A stretch of DNA of 64,000 nucleotides from Oxytricha trifallax (Eukaryota > Ciliophora > Spirotrichea > Sporadotrichida > Oxytrichidae). A model generated the notes under the pieces. It was given only the letters and a program-made list of their open reading frames with translations. It was not told the origin of the DNA and made no database searches. The stretch is from the NCBI GenBank assembly GCA_000711775.1, contig ARYC01001229.1, positions 1 through 64,000 of the forward strand, in the 5' to 3' direction. Position 1 is the first letter of the stretch. Every line of letters starts with the position of its first letter. Shown here in pieces: positions 1-10,640 of the stretch. The translations under genes were made by a program, and so were the position numbers.

Positions 1-750
1 GAAATGATCTCAAGATTCAGAAGTAAGGAAGATCTCTATCGATACCTAACTTTACATGGTAAGATAACTTGACGACTATTAACATCTTTAACAGTTGGAT
101 TATTCCTTCCAACGATCGAAGGTACCAAAATTTCATTCTTGAAAGCAATACTTTGTGAGGAGAAGAAAGCTTTTAAAAATAAAGAGATTAAACTAATAGA
201 AATTCCCAACTACCACTGAGATTTCAGTAACTAATCTTTATGAGGATGCCATGTAAGATGAGGGAGTGGTAGTTTACCTTCCTACCAAGAAAAATCTGTC
301 TAATAAACTACCAGAGAGGAACTTTTTCTTTGGTGTTCTTGGTACAATAAAAGAGGACTATCTCAGAGAAATAATTGAATAAGCACATAAGAAACGATAT
401 TCTATCTCTCCTGAAGACTAGAAAAAGCAAGGCATTCTAATAAGCTCAGCTTAGCTAGAGGAACTTAAGAAGCATCCTTATCTTTCAAGTAAACTTTGAC
501 ATATAACTTTGTAGGAAAATCTGGCACTGGCATATATCTTATGAAATAGCATGCAAAGATTCACAGAGAAAGAAAGTCGCAGACAACTTATGAGGTGAGC
601 AAGAGGCTTTATATAGATGTCTAAAAACCAGAAGAAATGAACATAGATGCAGGAGCTGGCACTAAGAGAAGAAATATGGGCCCAAGCAAGCCATAAGAAG
701 AGGAGAAGAAAGAGAAGCCAAACCCCTTTATGGGTTAGTTTAATATGTGA
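1..750 (+). pseudogene. TBE 22-kDa-like protein, copy 1 (partial, frameshifted)
   Basis: The reading starts inside the gene with an FRSKEDLYRYL motif, passes a 36-nt GT...AG intron at 59-94, and continues with GLFLPTIEGTK. It later holds the YLPTKKNLSNKLPERNFFFG block, a second candidate intron of 26 nt (489-514), and a basic tail ending in TGA at 748-750. One extra base near 215-220 breaks the frame between the NY and EIS motifs. The function of the TBE 22-kDa protein is unknown; this is a family call by comparison with 6562-7346. Confidence 0.75.
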
Positions 751-779
751 ACTTATTCATTCATTTAAATCTAAAACTT

Positions 780-1810
780 ATTTATAAACATTCATTCGTC
801 CCTCTCTCGCACAGACTGTTGTCTTATCTACGCTCACTCTCTGACAGCTGCTTTGAATTAAGTCTACTGTATCGATGGGCAAGTCATGCATAAGATGATA
901 CAGCAGCAGCTTCTTGTAGTGAGTCTTGATTTAACTCAGTAGAATTCAATTCCATTAAATTAGGGGCTATAAGGAACGTTGTATACAGGAGTTATGTTTA
1001 GCTCTTCATAAGCTTTCTTAGACTCCTAAGTCTTATGAACTGAGAGGTTATCAACAAAATGGATGATCTCTTGGTTACTATACTTTTCTCTGAGCTTATG
1101 TAGGAACTCAATATACTACTCTCGCTTAATAGAGCGAGGTGAATAACATAACTCTCTAGGCCTGAATCTTCACTTATACCAGCTAAAATTGCATGGGTGA
1201 CTACCTTCACCTTTTAATCAGAGACTTCTATATTATCATACTTCTTATACCAAGACTTATTAATAAAGGTGTTGAAGGTGAATACAGCTTCATCAGCGTG
1301 CATGAACTTTATGTTATTAGTAATAGTTCTCTGCATTTAATCATATATATAGTTTAAATTATTACTATAAAATATCACTGTAAAATCAATCACTCTCTTC
1401 ACTCTGTTGACAGTCTTGAAAGTAATACCATTTCTTCTATAAATATTGGCTATAGTCTAAGGAGAGATACGCATGTCAGGAAACCTGCGATGAAACATCA
1501 CAGTTCGCTAGTCTAATGGAAAGTGTGCCGAATACTTCAAAGTCTTAGAGTCGCAGAGGAAGTCAATATGAGCCTGAGAGAACTTTTATTTTCTTGCGGG
1601 ATGCGTTCAACAACCAGAATTAAAATGCTAAACAGCGAGCAAGCAGTGATACCTAACAGTTGAGGCACTCTTGCGTAATAACTTTGCTATTGCTGCATAA
1701 TTTAGTACAGGTTTGGCTTAGTCTATATTAATACTTGTACCATACCTAAGCTTAAGCAGTAAATCTAAATATAAATCATCATAAATAGACCCTAAATTTC
1801 GCTAATTTCT
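780..1810 (-). pseudogene. TBE 42-kDa DDE transposase, copy 1 (frameshifted)
   Basis: Read on the minus strand from about 1810, the protein shows an N-terminal helical region with the motif SASTVRYHCLLAVQHFN, then HADEAVFTFNTF (first catalytic Asp), HFVDNLSVHKTQE (second Asp) and FNGIELYW (Glu). This is the DDE core of the IS630/Tc1/mariner superfamily, which cuts and joins element ends. An in-frame TGA follows the HFNSGC motif, and at least one base change shifts the frame around 1140, where the VIH motif runs into a wrong frame. No start codon was found. It lies tail to tail with the 22-kDa-like gene, as in the other TBE copy. Confidence 0.75.
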
Positions 1811-1912
1811 ATTTCTCATTTGCAAATTGGCTTAATTTCTCTACTAACCCCAATAAGACCCCAACTATACCCTACAAATCAAAGCACTTATAAACCTCAC
1901 TAAGGGGTTTTG

Positions 1913-2252
1913 AATGAGTCCTTAATAAAATAGCATTATAACGTTTGATACATTCTTTGATAGCAATAATGATATAAATTTTAGCTTTTAATATTAACAA
2001 ATAAGAATTTTAGATATAATAAACTACAAAAAATATATATTCAATTGTCATCAAAATCGACATCATAATTCTCTTCAAACGGTTACTCATCATAGCCCCA
2101 CCAGCACCAACATCATCATCGTCATCTATAACGGATTCATCTTTCTTCACTACTTTGATGGGTGCTTGCTGATGTAATTGATTACTATTTTATTTCAATG
2201 TAACATGTTTATTGCTTATTTTATTGTTAAATTTTACTACATAAATGAATAA
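1913..2252 (-). CDS. Possible gene segment with acidic stretch, between TBE and foldback
   Basis: About 340 bp between the TBE end and the first foldback. On the minus strand, 2040-2175 encodes an acidic patch (DESVIDDDDDVGAGG in one frame, FEENYDVDFDD in another). It resembles acidic patches at 3540-3600 and 3830-3980, so it is probably another piece of the split minus-strand gene. No start, stop or splice site can be assigned. The rest, 1913-2035, shows no coding signal. Confidence 0.3.
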
Positions 2253-2260
2253 AAATAAAG

Positions 2261-3400
2261 GGCTATGGGGTCAAACACATCACCCCCATAATGTATATTT
2301 TATAAATTTTAGTATGATAGAGTTTTTGATGCTGAGTAATAGTAGTGAATAAACTATCCATGTGCGATAAATAGTTTTCGAGATATGACCCCAAATAACT
2401 TCACTTTTAAAATATAAAATTATAGTAAAAATAAAAAAATTTTCCATTTTTGTCGAAACCTATATTTTTTTTAAAAATATCAATTTGGCATTTTATACAA
2501 TAAAAATTTTTATTTTTATTAGTTTATCAAAATATATTATAATTATTTTATTACGTATTCATGTTATAAAATTTAAGAGCGAAATATAATAATTATAATA
2601 TATTTTGATAAACTAATTAAAATATTGTAGGAATACATTTGATTTGGGAAATTAATAATTAATTAATAATATAATAAATTAAAATCGTGGCAGTTAACTT
2701 TCTGGAAACCTAGACAATATGATACTTGTTCGAAAGAATTCAAAATCAGCTGGACTATACTATTGGCGTACCCCTCTATAGCTTCCTGAAGCGAGATAAC
2801 TCGACTTAATTTTGGAATTAAAATCAACTAAACAAATCACCAAAAATTAAAGTCAAGTTATCTCGCTCCAGAAATGCGATAGAGGCATACCGCCAAAAGT
2901 AAAGTCCAGCTAATTTTGAATTCTCTATCGAACAAGTACCATATTGTCTAGGTTTCCACAAAGTTAACTGCCACGATTTTAATTTATTATATTATTAATT
3001 AATTATTAATTTCCCAAATCAAATGTATTCCTACAATATTTTAATTAGTTTATCAAAATATATTATAATTATTATATTTCGCTCTTAAATTTTATAACAT
3101 GAATACGTAATAAAATAATTATAATATATTTTGATAAACTAATAAAAATAAAAATTTTTATTGTATAAAATGCCAAATTGATATTTTTAAAAAAAATATA
3201 GGTTTCGACAAAAATGGAAAATTTTTTTATTTTTACTATAATTTTATATTTTAAAAGTGAAGTTATTTGGGGTCATATCTCGAAAACTATTTATCGCACA
3301 TGGATAGTTTATTCACTACTATTACTCAGCATCAAAAACTCTATCATACTAAAATTTATAAAATATACATTATGGGGGTGATGTGTTTGACCCCATAGCC
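2261..3400. repeat. 1.14-kb foldback element with nested inner foldback and 8-bp flanking repeats
   Basis: Almost perfect inverted repeat. The left end GGCTATGGGGTCAAACACAT is the reverse complement of the right end. An inner part (about 2622-3040) begins with TATTGTAGGAATACATTTGA and ends with its complement; it belongs to the foldback family at 38.1, 39.4 and 52.3 kb and sits at the exact centre of the outer arms. Each outer arm also contains a short palindrome (about 2519-2617). The element is flanked by AAATAAAG at 2253-2260 and 3401-3408. That repeat is either an 8-bp target duplication or an IES pointer; the sequence alone does not decide. No ORF was seen inside. Confidence 0.9.
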
Positions 3401-3408
3401 AAATAAAG

Positions 3409-3975
3409 ATATATAATATATATATATAGTTGCTTTTGACTCTCTTTATAGTGTTATTCATGTTAATTGTCCCTTAACTTTAAATAGTCTTAGGCAATAT
3501 TTATTACTAGGCTTTCTGTCCAATATTGTTGTTTGTTTAAATTTTGGGTGAGTAATTACCTATTTCCTCACCATCATCAATCTCATCATCCATAATTGAG
3601 TCATTGCCCTATATTTTATTCACATCATTTTTATTGGCGTTACTAATCTATTTATTGTCTTTGGTTATACTACTCTACTTCAGGTCTGTAGCCTTGGTTT
3701 TGTTTAGGTTTGCATTCGGATTAACGATATTCTTGAAATTGAAATATCTTTATTGGCTGCTAAGGATTAGATTTAGCCATTGGGCTTTGATTTAGATTTG
3801 TTGGTGCTATTCATTTTTGTGTTTCAGCCATTTGAAGCCGCGTTGCCTCCTGCTTCTTCCTCAATTATTGAATCTTCCATAACATCATCGTTGTCAAAAT
3901 CAGAGTAAAATAATGCAATATAATAATAAGTATACTTAATTCTCATAGTCATCCTCATAATTATCCTCATTCTTT
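3409..3975 (-). CDS. Segments of minus-strand acidic low-complexity gene
   Basis: Minus-strand readings between the two foldbacks show protein-like stretches in more than one frame: DFDNDDVMEDSIIEEEAGG ending NAASNG plus TGA, an N/K/S-rich stretch with TKMNSTNKSKSKPNG, and NDSIMDDEIDDGEEIGNYS. Low-complexity N/K/D/E runs are usual in ciliate genes. The DNA lies between two foldback elements with 8-bp flanking repeats, as expected for macronuclear-destined segments separated by IESs. It may belong to the gene that starts at 10413. Order, frame and splice sites are unresolved and the function is unknown. Confidence 0.4.
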
Positions 3976-4431
3976 AAATTTTTGGGGTGGGCGATATCTG
4001 AACCTAATGTATTCTATAATAATTTAAATATGTTTTCATGCATGCTTCTAGTCAATTTAGGGTCGGAGAACACGAATAAACATTTTTTGATAACGAGGGA
4101 CCACTCCTAAGGGTAAAAATATTACAATGAGTATCTGTTTTAATTATAAAATTAAACATAATATTTATCTTTTCTTACATGTTTTTTTTATTCAATTTTA
4201 TTTTAAACTATGGAACATACACGAATTATTGTAAATGACATATTATGCTATGAGTTATATACTCACTCATTGCATTTATGCTAGAATATTAGTACTGATA
4301 GAATTTTATTATCTTGATTGGTGTCATTTACAATAATTCGTGTATGTTCCATAGTTTAAAATAAAATTGAATAAAAAAAACATAAAAGAAAAGATAAATA
4401 TTATGTTTAATTTTATAATTAAAACAGATAC

Positions 4432-5998
4432 TCATTCAAAACCCCAAAACCCCTTAATGAGGTTTATAAGTGCTTTGATTTGTAGGGAATTTGTTAGGGG
4501 TTGGGGTTATTAATAGGTTTTAATGTGAAAATTATAGTAAATGTATTTAATTTAATCACTCAAAATGCATTTTGGATCATGTGGGAGAGGTCTAAAGTTT
4601 ATTTTACTTAACCACAACTCTATCTTCTCTAATGTCATGTCTGATCTAGAGTTTGGTTTTAAGATTATTGATTCTGCCATTTATTTTAATGATTGAGATA
4701 CTCTGGTTTTGTCTATAAATTACTTGATTCCTTACTTAGCATCTTTCTCACACCTTGTAGAGTAGTAATCATTCCGAGGCATATCGCACTCTATTATTAT
4801 TGCTGCTAAAGCCCACACATCCCATTGATAGTCTCCATCTCTCCAGTCTTCTCTTTCAGGATAATAGCCTGGAGTTCCCATAACACTTCCTAGCCTTGAT
4901 ACTTCTACCCTTAATGCTCTGTTGAAGTCAATAATTATCACTCTTACAGGTGAGAAGTTTATCATAATATTCTCTGGTTTCAAATCTCTATGAACAAAGC
5001 CTAACTTATGTAGCTCTTTTATAACTTGTAAGGTTTAAGTTGCAATCAAAGCAAGCTACTTATGATTCCTTTGATCAGTAATAAAATCTCTGAGGGTCAT
5101 TTCATAGAGTGGGAGTCTGAAAGCAACATGATCCTTCGCAAGAAGAACAGCATCTAGCTTGATTAAGTAACTACACTCTTTAAACTTAGCTTGAGTGAGT
5201 ACTTGATACTCATCTGTGAACTCCATCTAATATTTATCATCACTTAAGAGATACTTGAAGGGATACACCTTGTATGCATACTGATGATCATGATAACTTT
5301 CTTATCAAAGGAGTCTTCTAATATAAGGTAGCTTTAAAGTGAAGTGTCTAGGTCAACTTAGGCAAGAACTGGAATCATTTTATATTGAATTTTAATCATA
5401 ATCATTGTGATTTCAGATGCTAGTAGGTTGCGTGATTTCCTCATACATTCTGATTCACAAGCTTGTTCGAGCTCTACCATTTTCGAAGATTCTCTTGCTT
5501 TTCTTTTGTTAAGTAGCTTCAATTCATCTTCATGCTTTTCAATCTCTAAATCTTTCTTGTGAGCTTTTAAAAGATGCTTCCTTAAATCTCTAGTATGAGC
5601 ATACTGCATATGGCACTCGAAGCAATCATACTTTCCGTCGATTTTATCGTGCTTTAAGTATACTGTTGGCTTGGCTTCTCTGCTCTTTCATATGCCTATA
5701 CCAACTAGATTTATGAGCGAAGTCTCTCCCACACTTCTCACAAAAGTATACTTCTACTTCTTCAGTTTGTATAGGAATTTAATTAATACATTTCTCCTCC
5801 TCTGTCTCCCACACACTTGTTTGCCATTTATTTTCTATTATTAATTTCTATTTTAATAACAGAGACCTCAAGTGATAGCTCTGGTAGTTCTTTATGAGAG
5901 TTCATCTCACAGCTATCACACTTTTTATTGCTGCCAAAGGTAAGTCTCATTTAGTTTGAAGGAAGGGCTGTTGTTTTTCTTAAAATGCTAGCGCTCAT
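4432..5998 (-). pseudogene. TBE zinc finger-protein kinase gene (57-kDa ORF type), frameshifted
   Basis: The start at 5998 gives an N-terminal part with CDSCEMNSH, then two C2H2-like fingers (CEKCGRDFAHKSSWYRHMK; CFECHMQYAHTRDLRKHLLKAH), a charged coiled region, and a kinase domain. Kinase motifs are FVHRDLKPENIMIN (catalytic loop), IDFNRALR (DFG changed to DFN), GTPGYYPERE (APE replaced) and DVWALAAIIIE. The family is known as the TBE 57-kDa product; a regulatory or DNA-binding role is inference. At least two indels break the frame, near 5760 and near 5300. From the kinase frame no TGA occurs until 4434-4432, which uses the flanking ATT, so the reading frame runs through the transposon end. 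Confidence 0.8.
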
Positions 5999-6189
5999 AT
6001 TTAAATTTGAATTTAAAATTATAAAACTGCCTCTATAACTGAGAGCTTATATGAGAGCTTTGCAAGCCAACAAGTTTCAAGGGAAGTTCTTAGAGTATGA
6101 GAGAAGAATTATGAGTGTTAAGAGAAGATCCAGTTCTACATATGGGTGAGGAAGTAACCATTTTTACTTTCAATAATAAGTTGATTATA

Positions 6190-6355
6190 GTACGTACCGA
6201 TTTAGGAGGTGCACCTAATTAAGTACGTACTGCTTTAGGAGGTATTTCGTGATTTTATGATTAAAATTAGGTGCTCCTAATTAAGTACTAGCATTAATTA
6301 ATGCTCCTAATTAAGGACTAGCATTTTAGGAGCTGCTCCTAATTAAGTAAGTACC
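6190..6355. promoter_or_regulatory. Repeat cluster between the divergent kinase and 22-kDa genes of the TBE
   Basis: The motif CCTAATTAAGTAC occurs with small changes at 6214, 6276, 6306 and 6338, mixed with GTACGTAC and TAGGAGGT. It lies between the kinase start (5998) and the 22-kDa start (6562), which point away from each other. A shared promoter or transposase/regulator binding site is plausible from position only. Confidence 0.4.
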
Positions 6356-6561
6356 AATTTAAATTTAAAAATATGGAACTATAACAGTAGAAATTGATAT
6401 CAATCTCTCAAGTTTGAAACCAGTTCTCAAAACCTTCTCCATATCCTTCTTAGAGGTTGACCTCCTATAGGATGCCATATTTAATAATAAGTTTTACAAA
6501 GGTATATAATTGAAATCAATAAACTTAAATTTGAATATCATTTCTTAGATCTGTAAACAAG

Positions 6562-7346
6562 ATGGAGTCAATGAATGATGCAATGAAAGAGTGCAAGCAC
6601 AAGAATTAATTCAAAGATTTAGAAGCAAGGAGGATTTGCACCGCTACCTGGTGCAGCAAGGTAATAAACTCATAGTAACTAATCTCGATTATGTAGTTGG
6701 TTTGTACTTGCCAACAATGGAAGGTACAAAAATTAAATTCTAAGAGCGATACTCTGCGAAGAGAAGAAAGCATTGAAAACTTAAGATGTAAAGGTTGCAG
6801 AGATTCCAAACTATCCAGAAATCTCAGCGACTAACTTATACGATAATGCTATGAATGACCCAGAGGTTTTGCAGTACCTGCCTACTAAGAAGCAGTTGTC
6901 AAATAAACTACCTGAAAGAAACTATTTCTTTGGCATACTTGCAACAATTAAAGGTGATTACTTGAAAGAAATTATTCAAGAATCTCATAAGAAAAGGTAC
7001 AGCATCTCTTCAGAGATAAAGACAAACAAGGGATCAAGATAAGTGAGAGCCGGCTATCAGAGCTGCAGAAGAACCCTTATATTTCAAATAAGATTTATAG
7101 CTTAACTCTTTAGAAAAATCTGGTACTGGCATCTTCTTGATGAAGGAATAGAGCAAGCTTCACAGAGAGCGAAAGTCGCAGACAAAATATGAAGTCAGCA
7201 AGAGACTTTATTCAAATATTCAGCCACCAGAGTCAATGAACATAGATGCTGGAGCTGGCAGTAAGAGAAGAAACATAGGAGGAGGGAAGCAAGAAATAGA
7301 AGAAAAGAAAGAGAAGCCAGCTCCCTCTAAAGAATTTTAAATGTGA
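6562..7346 (+). pseudogene. TBE 22-kDa-like protein, copy 2 (frameshifted)
   Basis: Starts near ATG 6562 and ends at TGA 7344-7346. The protein path contains FRSKEDLHRYLVQQ, a 36-nt intron at 6661-6696 (same place and length as in copy 1), GLYLPTMEGTK, NYPEISATNLYDNAM, YLPTKKQLSNKLPERNYFFG and a basic tail with GAGSKRRN. A second candidate intron of 26 nt at 7088-7113 begins AT instead of GT. Single-base changes break the frame near 6590, 6742 and 7017. Its homologues sit at 25762-26591 and 55859-56617. No catalytic motif is visible; a DNA-binding or transposase-partner role is only inferred from its constant company with the transposase. Confidence 0.82.
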
Positions 7347-7358
7347 CTTAAATATTCA

Positions 7359-8400
7359 TCAACTTAACTACAAAACTTATTTATATACATTCACTCTCCC
7401 TTCTTTAGCACACTTTTAAGCCAACAAATTATCTACTCTCTTCGCTGAGCTTTTAATAAAGTCTACTGTATCGATAGGTAGGTCATGCATCAAGTGATAG
7501 AGCAGCAGTTTCTTATAATGACCTTTAATATACCCCAGTAGAACTCAATTCCATTAAACTATAGACTGTAAGGTACATTGAACACTGCCATTATTCTAAG
7601 TTGTTCATAACTCTTCCTTGTTTCTTAAGTCTTATGAACAGAAAGATTATCAACGAATAGTATAATCCCTTATTCAGGGTACTTCTCTCTCAGCTGCTCT
7701 AAGAACTTAATATACTACTCTGTCCTAATAGAGCGAGCATGAATAACATAAGTTTCTAAACCAGCATCCTCGCTAATACATCCAAGAATTGCCATTGTTT
7801 ATACCTTGAATTTCTAGTCATATACTTCTATGTTGCTATGCCTCTTATACCAAGACTTCTAGATGAAAGTGTTGAATGTAAACACAGCCTCGTCAGCATG
7901 CATAAACTTAATATTATTCTATTAGGCTCTCTGCATTTAATTATAAATATAATATAATGTGTTGTTGTAAAATGGCAGAGTGAAATCAATCACTCTCTTG
8001 ATACGATTCACACCTTTGTAAGAGATACCATTTCGTTTATAAATGTTTGCAACAGACTATGCAGAGATCTTCAACTCAGGGAACTGGCGATGAAACATAA
8101 TAGCTCGTTAGTCGAGAGAGAAGTGAGCCCAATACTGCAAAGTTTTTTCATTAATAAGATAGTCAATATGCTTTTATTGAAACTTAGACTTCCTCTTAGG
8201 CTAAGAATTCAGCTATTATTGCTTTAATTACACAGCTTTCAAGCAGTGAGAACGAACAGTTGAGGGACTACGCTTAAGAGCAGTGCAATAGATATATAGT
8301 TCAGTACTGGTTTGAGTAATTCACTGTATATATCACATCCATAACGCAGTTTAAACACTAAATCTATATACTCTTCATCATAAAGACCCCAAAAGCTTGT
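7359..8400 (-). pseudogene. TBE 42-kDa DDE transposase, copy 2 (one or more frameshifts)
   Basis: Minus-strand reading from about 8400 to TGA at 7361-7359. The N-terminal part includes KRSPSTVRSHCLKAVQ; the catalytic core has FMHADEAVFTFNTF, ILFVDNLSVHKTQE and FNGIELYWGILK, with 34 residues between the second Asp and the Glu (DD34E). This is the IS630/Tc1/mariner transposase of TBEs, in Oxytricha linked to excision of germline DNA. One base is missing or extra near 8270; the rest of the core is open. No clear ATG was found upstream. The gene lies tail to tail with the 22-kDa-like gene, separated by only 12 bp. Confidence 0.88.
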
Positions 8401-8646
8401 AATTTTAGTCTCTCATTTAATTAATAACCCCAACCCCTAACAAATTCCCTACATCAAAGAACTTATAAACCTCACTAAGGGGTTTTAGGGTTTTGAATGT
8501 AATATTTTACCTTAGGAGGGGTCCCTCGTTATCAAAAATGTTTATTCGTGTTCTCCGACCCTAAATTGACTAGAAGCATGCATGAAAACATATTTAAATT
8601 ATTATAGAATACATTAGGTTCAGATATCGCCCACCCCCAAATTTTT

Positions 8647-10413
8647 GCATTAATAGTAGAATTTTTACTTTTTTATTAAATGCCCAATACCTTACTCTGC
8701 TGGCTATTCAAAGTAGAACTAAGCTTAATAGTACCACTAGGCTCTTATTTTATTTTTTAAGTACCATATTTCTAGTCTTTGATTGTTTAATCAGTAGCCT
8801 GAAACTGTTTGTTTTTATCATTTATGGTATTATTGATAGTAATAGCTTGCTTTTAGGATTGTAGTTCAACTGATTGTTGCTGATTTTAATGGTTTTAATT
8901 GATCTATTGCTTGATATTTATTTAGCTTGAGGCTTCGGAAGGACGCTGTGACTTTTTTGATTCTTAAGAGTATTACCATTATTATCTAGGGTTTTAAGCT
9001 GCTCTTACCTGTTACTAAATTATTACTAGATTAAGGATTGTTTAGACTTGCTTGGCCTCTTTCCTCTTGTTTGTTATCAGAGAAAATTGCTGTTCCAAAT
9101 TTCTTGCCAGAGTGATAACGAGAGGTTTTTATCTCATTGTTTGCTCTATATTGCCATAAATAAAACTCAATCCTATAATTTAAGGCTAAACTTTAGAAGT
9201 TTTGAATATAGATAACATAAATATTAATGCAATATCCATTTGGTTTCTTGCAAGATCTTTCTTTCTTTTCTTAGCTCACACTATCCCTTGCATCAATAGG
9301 TGGCAATCCATTATCAATTTAGCTATCAACATTTTCCAGATGCTTTTACCTCTTCAATAAGAGTTTCTCAACTGGTATAAGCTGAGACTTCTAAATGATT
9401 TTCTTCAAGTTTAGATGATTTCAGTAGTATTTCTCCAGTTACTTTATTGGCATAGTACTATTAGCATGCATTATTCTGTCTATCATTTTTTAGTTCTCAT
9501 CATCAATGAGAGTTGCTTATCGTTTTCTCAATGGCATATGTAGAGATTTGAGGTGTGAGTTATTAGTGGAAGATATTTGAGACAGAAAGTGGGAGTTTCC
9601 CTGGCGAGTATTCTGAATATTTGGGTTTTAATTATTAGCTGTTAATTGAGACTCATTGGGGTTTTAAAGAATTGAGGAGTGCTGATTAATACCATCTTGG
9701 TTGATTTGAGTTACATCTTAGGTTGCGTCTGTTTGATCAACTAATTGCAACTGTTGCAGTTATTATTTGAAGGGGAAAACATATAATTACACAGTATTTT
9801 GTGAATAAAGGTAGTCAAACTAAAATAGTATTATTAATACTACAACTACTTTGTTGCTAGACAAGAGCATTCTGAATGACTTAATAATCCTACGCACCGA
9901 TTAACTACTTCAGTGTGCTTTATTTCCCCTGAGATATCTCAAACAGTTTCTGCATTAATTTCTAGTTTGATCTTTGTATCTCTAATATCTTCTCACTATC
10001 ATTGATTCATGGTTCTTAAAAGTTTTATAGCATTCTATCTATAAAACGCAAGACTTTATAATATAATTATAATATATCACTTCTTTAACTTATTTGAGAT
10101 AACTCTCATTTTCAATAGTTCATCATCTTCATCTACAACTTTAAGTTTCCCTTATTTCTTTAACTCTAATTCTTTTTCATTTATTTCAGCTTCTTTTGGT
10201 GCAAATCATAGTTTCTACATTCAAAATAGTTATATTATGATATCTGATTTCAAAACTCAGAGGAATTAAATATAATTTGAATAATTTACTTGAAAGTGAA
10301 AGAATCAAGAGTCTCGAACTAATGAAATATTATTAATTTATTGGAATGTGAACTTACTGGAAGTGATCAAGTGTGTCTATGAAATTTTTATTTACAAAGC
10401 GTGATGCATTCAT
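8647..10413 (-). CDS. Low-complexity ciliate gene, N-terminal part (function unknown)
   Basis: An ATG at 10413 opens MNASRFVNKNFIDTLDHFQ, followed by a likely short intron (GTAAGTTC to ATTAG). Further coding stretches are KELELKKQGKLKVVDEDDE, a Q/N-rich part, and RQATLIDDENQKMIDRIM followed by MPIKQLEKYY. The last weakly recalls the short motif of Hemingway/CFAP97 ciliary proteins; that is a guess. Next come NGYCINIYVIYIQ and a long S/N/K/Q-rich tail up to the foldback at 8638. Several frame changes remain unexplained, probably by introns. The gene seems to continue past the foldback/TBE insertion into 3409-3975, making that insertion an IES candidate. Confidence 0.5.
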
Positions 10414-10640
10414 TTTTATTAGAAAGGTAAATTAACTCTTAAATTATTAATTTTACTCTAAATTTATGCTAAATACTGAGAAACTCTACATTAAACTATA
10501 ATAAACATATTTAAAAAAGACACATATAAATGAAGTGAATAAATTAATTGCCTTAAATTGTGTAAGTTTAGTTAATATTCGTTATTGATCAAATAATAAA
10601 TTGATAGATGAAAATGCAAACTAATTCTTCTCCAAGAGAG
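10414..10640. promoter_or_regulatory. AT-rich intergenic stretch between divergent genes
   Basis: Separates the minus-strand gene starting at 10413 from the plus-strand coiled-coil gene. Strongly A+T; no repeat, TATA-like element or telomere-addition signal could be singled out. Confidence 0.3.

Larger units (their letters stand above)
1..1912. mobile_element. TBE transposon, copy 1 (right part, cut by window start)
   Basis: Seen: the right end reads AAGGGGTTTTG and is followed by AAT. About 75 bp inside the end matches the terminal regions of the complete TBE at 4437-8495 (the stretch reading ACTTATAAACCTCACTAAGG). Inside are a plus-strand 22-kDa-like gene and a minus-strand DDE transposase arranged tail to tail, in the same order as the complete copy. 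Known: TBEs of Oxytricha are ~4.1-kb Tc1/mariner-superfamily transposons with C4A4 repeats in their ends and three ORFs. The third ORF (zinc finger-kinase) would lie left of the window. Both visible genes are frameshifted, so this copy looks decayed. Confidence 0.9.
4437..8495. mobile_element. Complete TBE transposon, copy 2 (4.06 kb)
   Basis: The left end is CAAAACCCCAAAACCCC and the right end GGGGTTTTAGGGTTTTG. The subterminal sequence GAGGTTTATAAGTGCTTTGA and its complement make longer inverted repeats. Flanks are ATT and AAT; the intact opposite foldback arm reads CATTG at this point, so a 3-bp duplication with one mismatch fits the known ANT target of TBEs. Gene order: zinc finger-kinase (minus), 22-kDa-like (plus), transposase (minus). 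All three genes have frame breaks, so the copy is probably dead, although all three gene families are recognisable along their length. Confidence 0.93.
3984..8638. repeat. Second foldback element, interrupted by a TBE
   Basis: The left arm (3984-4240) is the inverted copy of 4322-4436 followed by 8496-8638; the TBE splits the right arm. Ends are GGGGTGGGCGATATCTGAAC and its complement. The flanking direct repeat is AAATTTTT at 3976-3983 and 8639-8646. The spacer 4241-4321 is unique. Without the TBE the element would be about 0.6 kb. No coding capacity of its own was seen. Confidence 0.88.

Noticed and set aside
3409..3975. Joining coding frames across the AAATTTTT repeats to prove a pointer
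   Set aside because: The simplest joined frame does not continue the preceding S/N/K-rich reading cleanly, so pointer versus target duplication stays open.
8647..10413. Firm call of a Hemingway/CFAP97 ciliary protein
   Set aside because: Only one short DENQKMIDRIM-like stretch fits and the frame breaks soon after; kept as an unknown gene.
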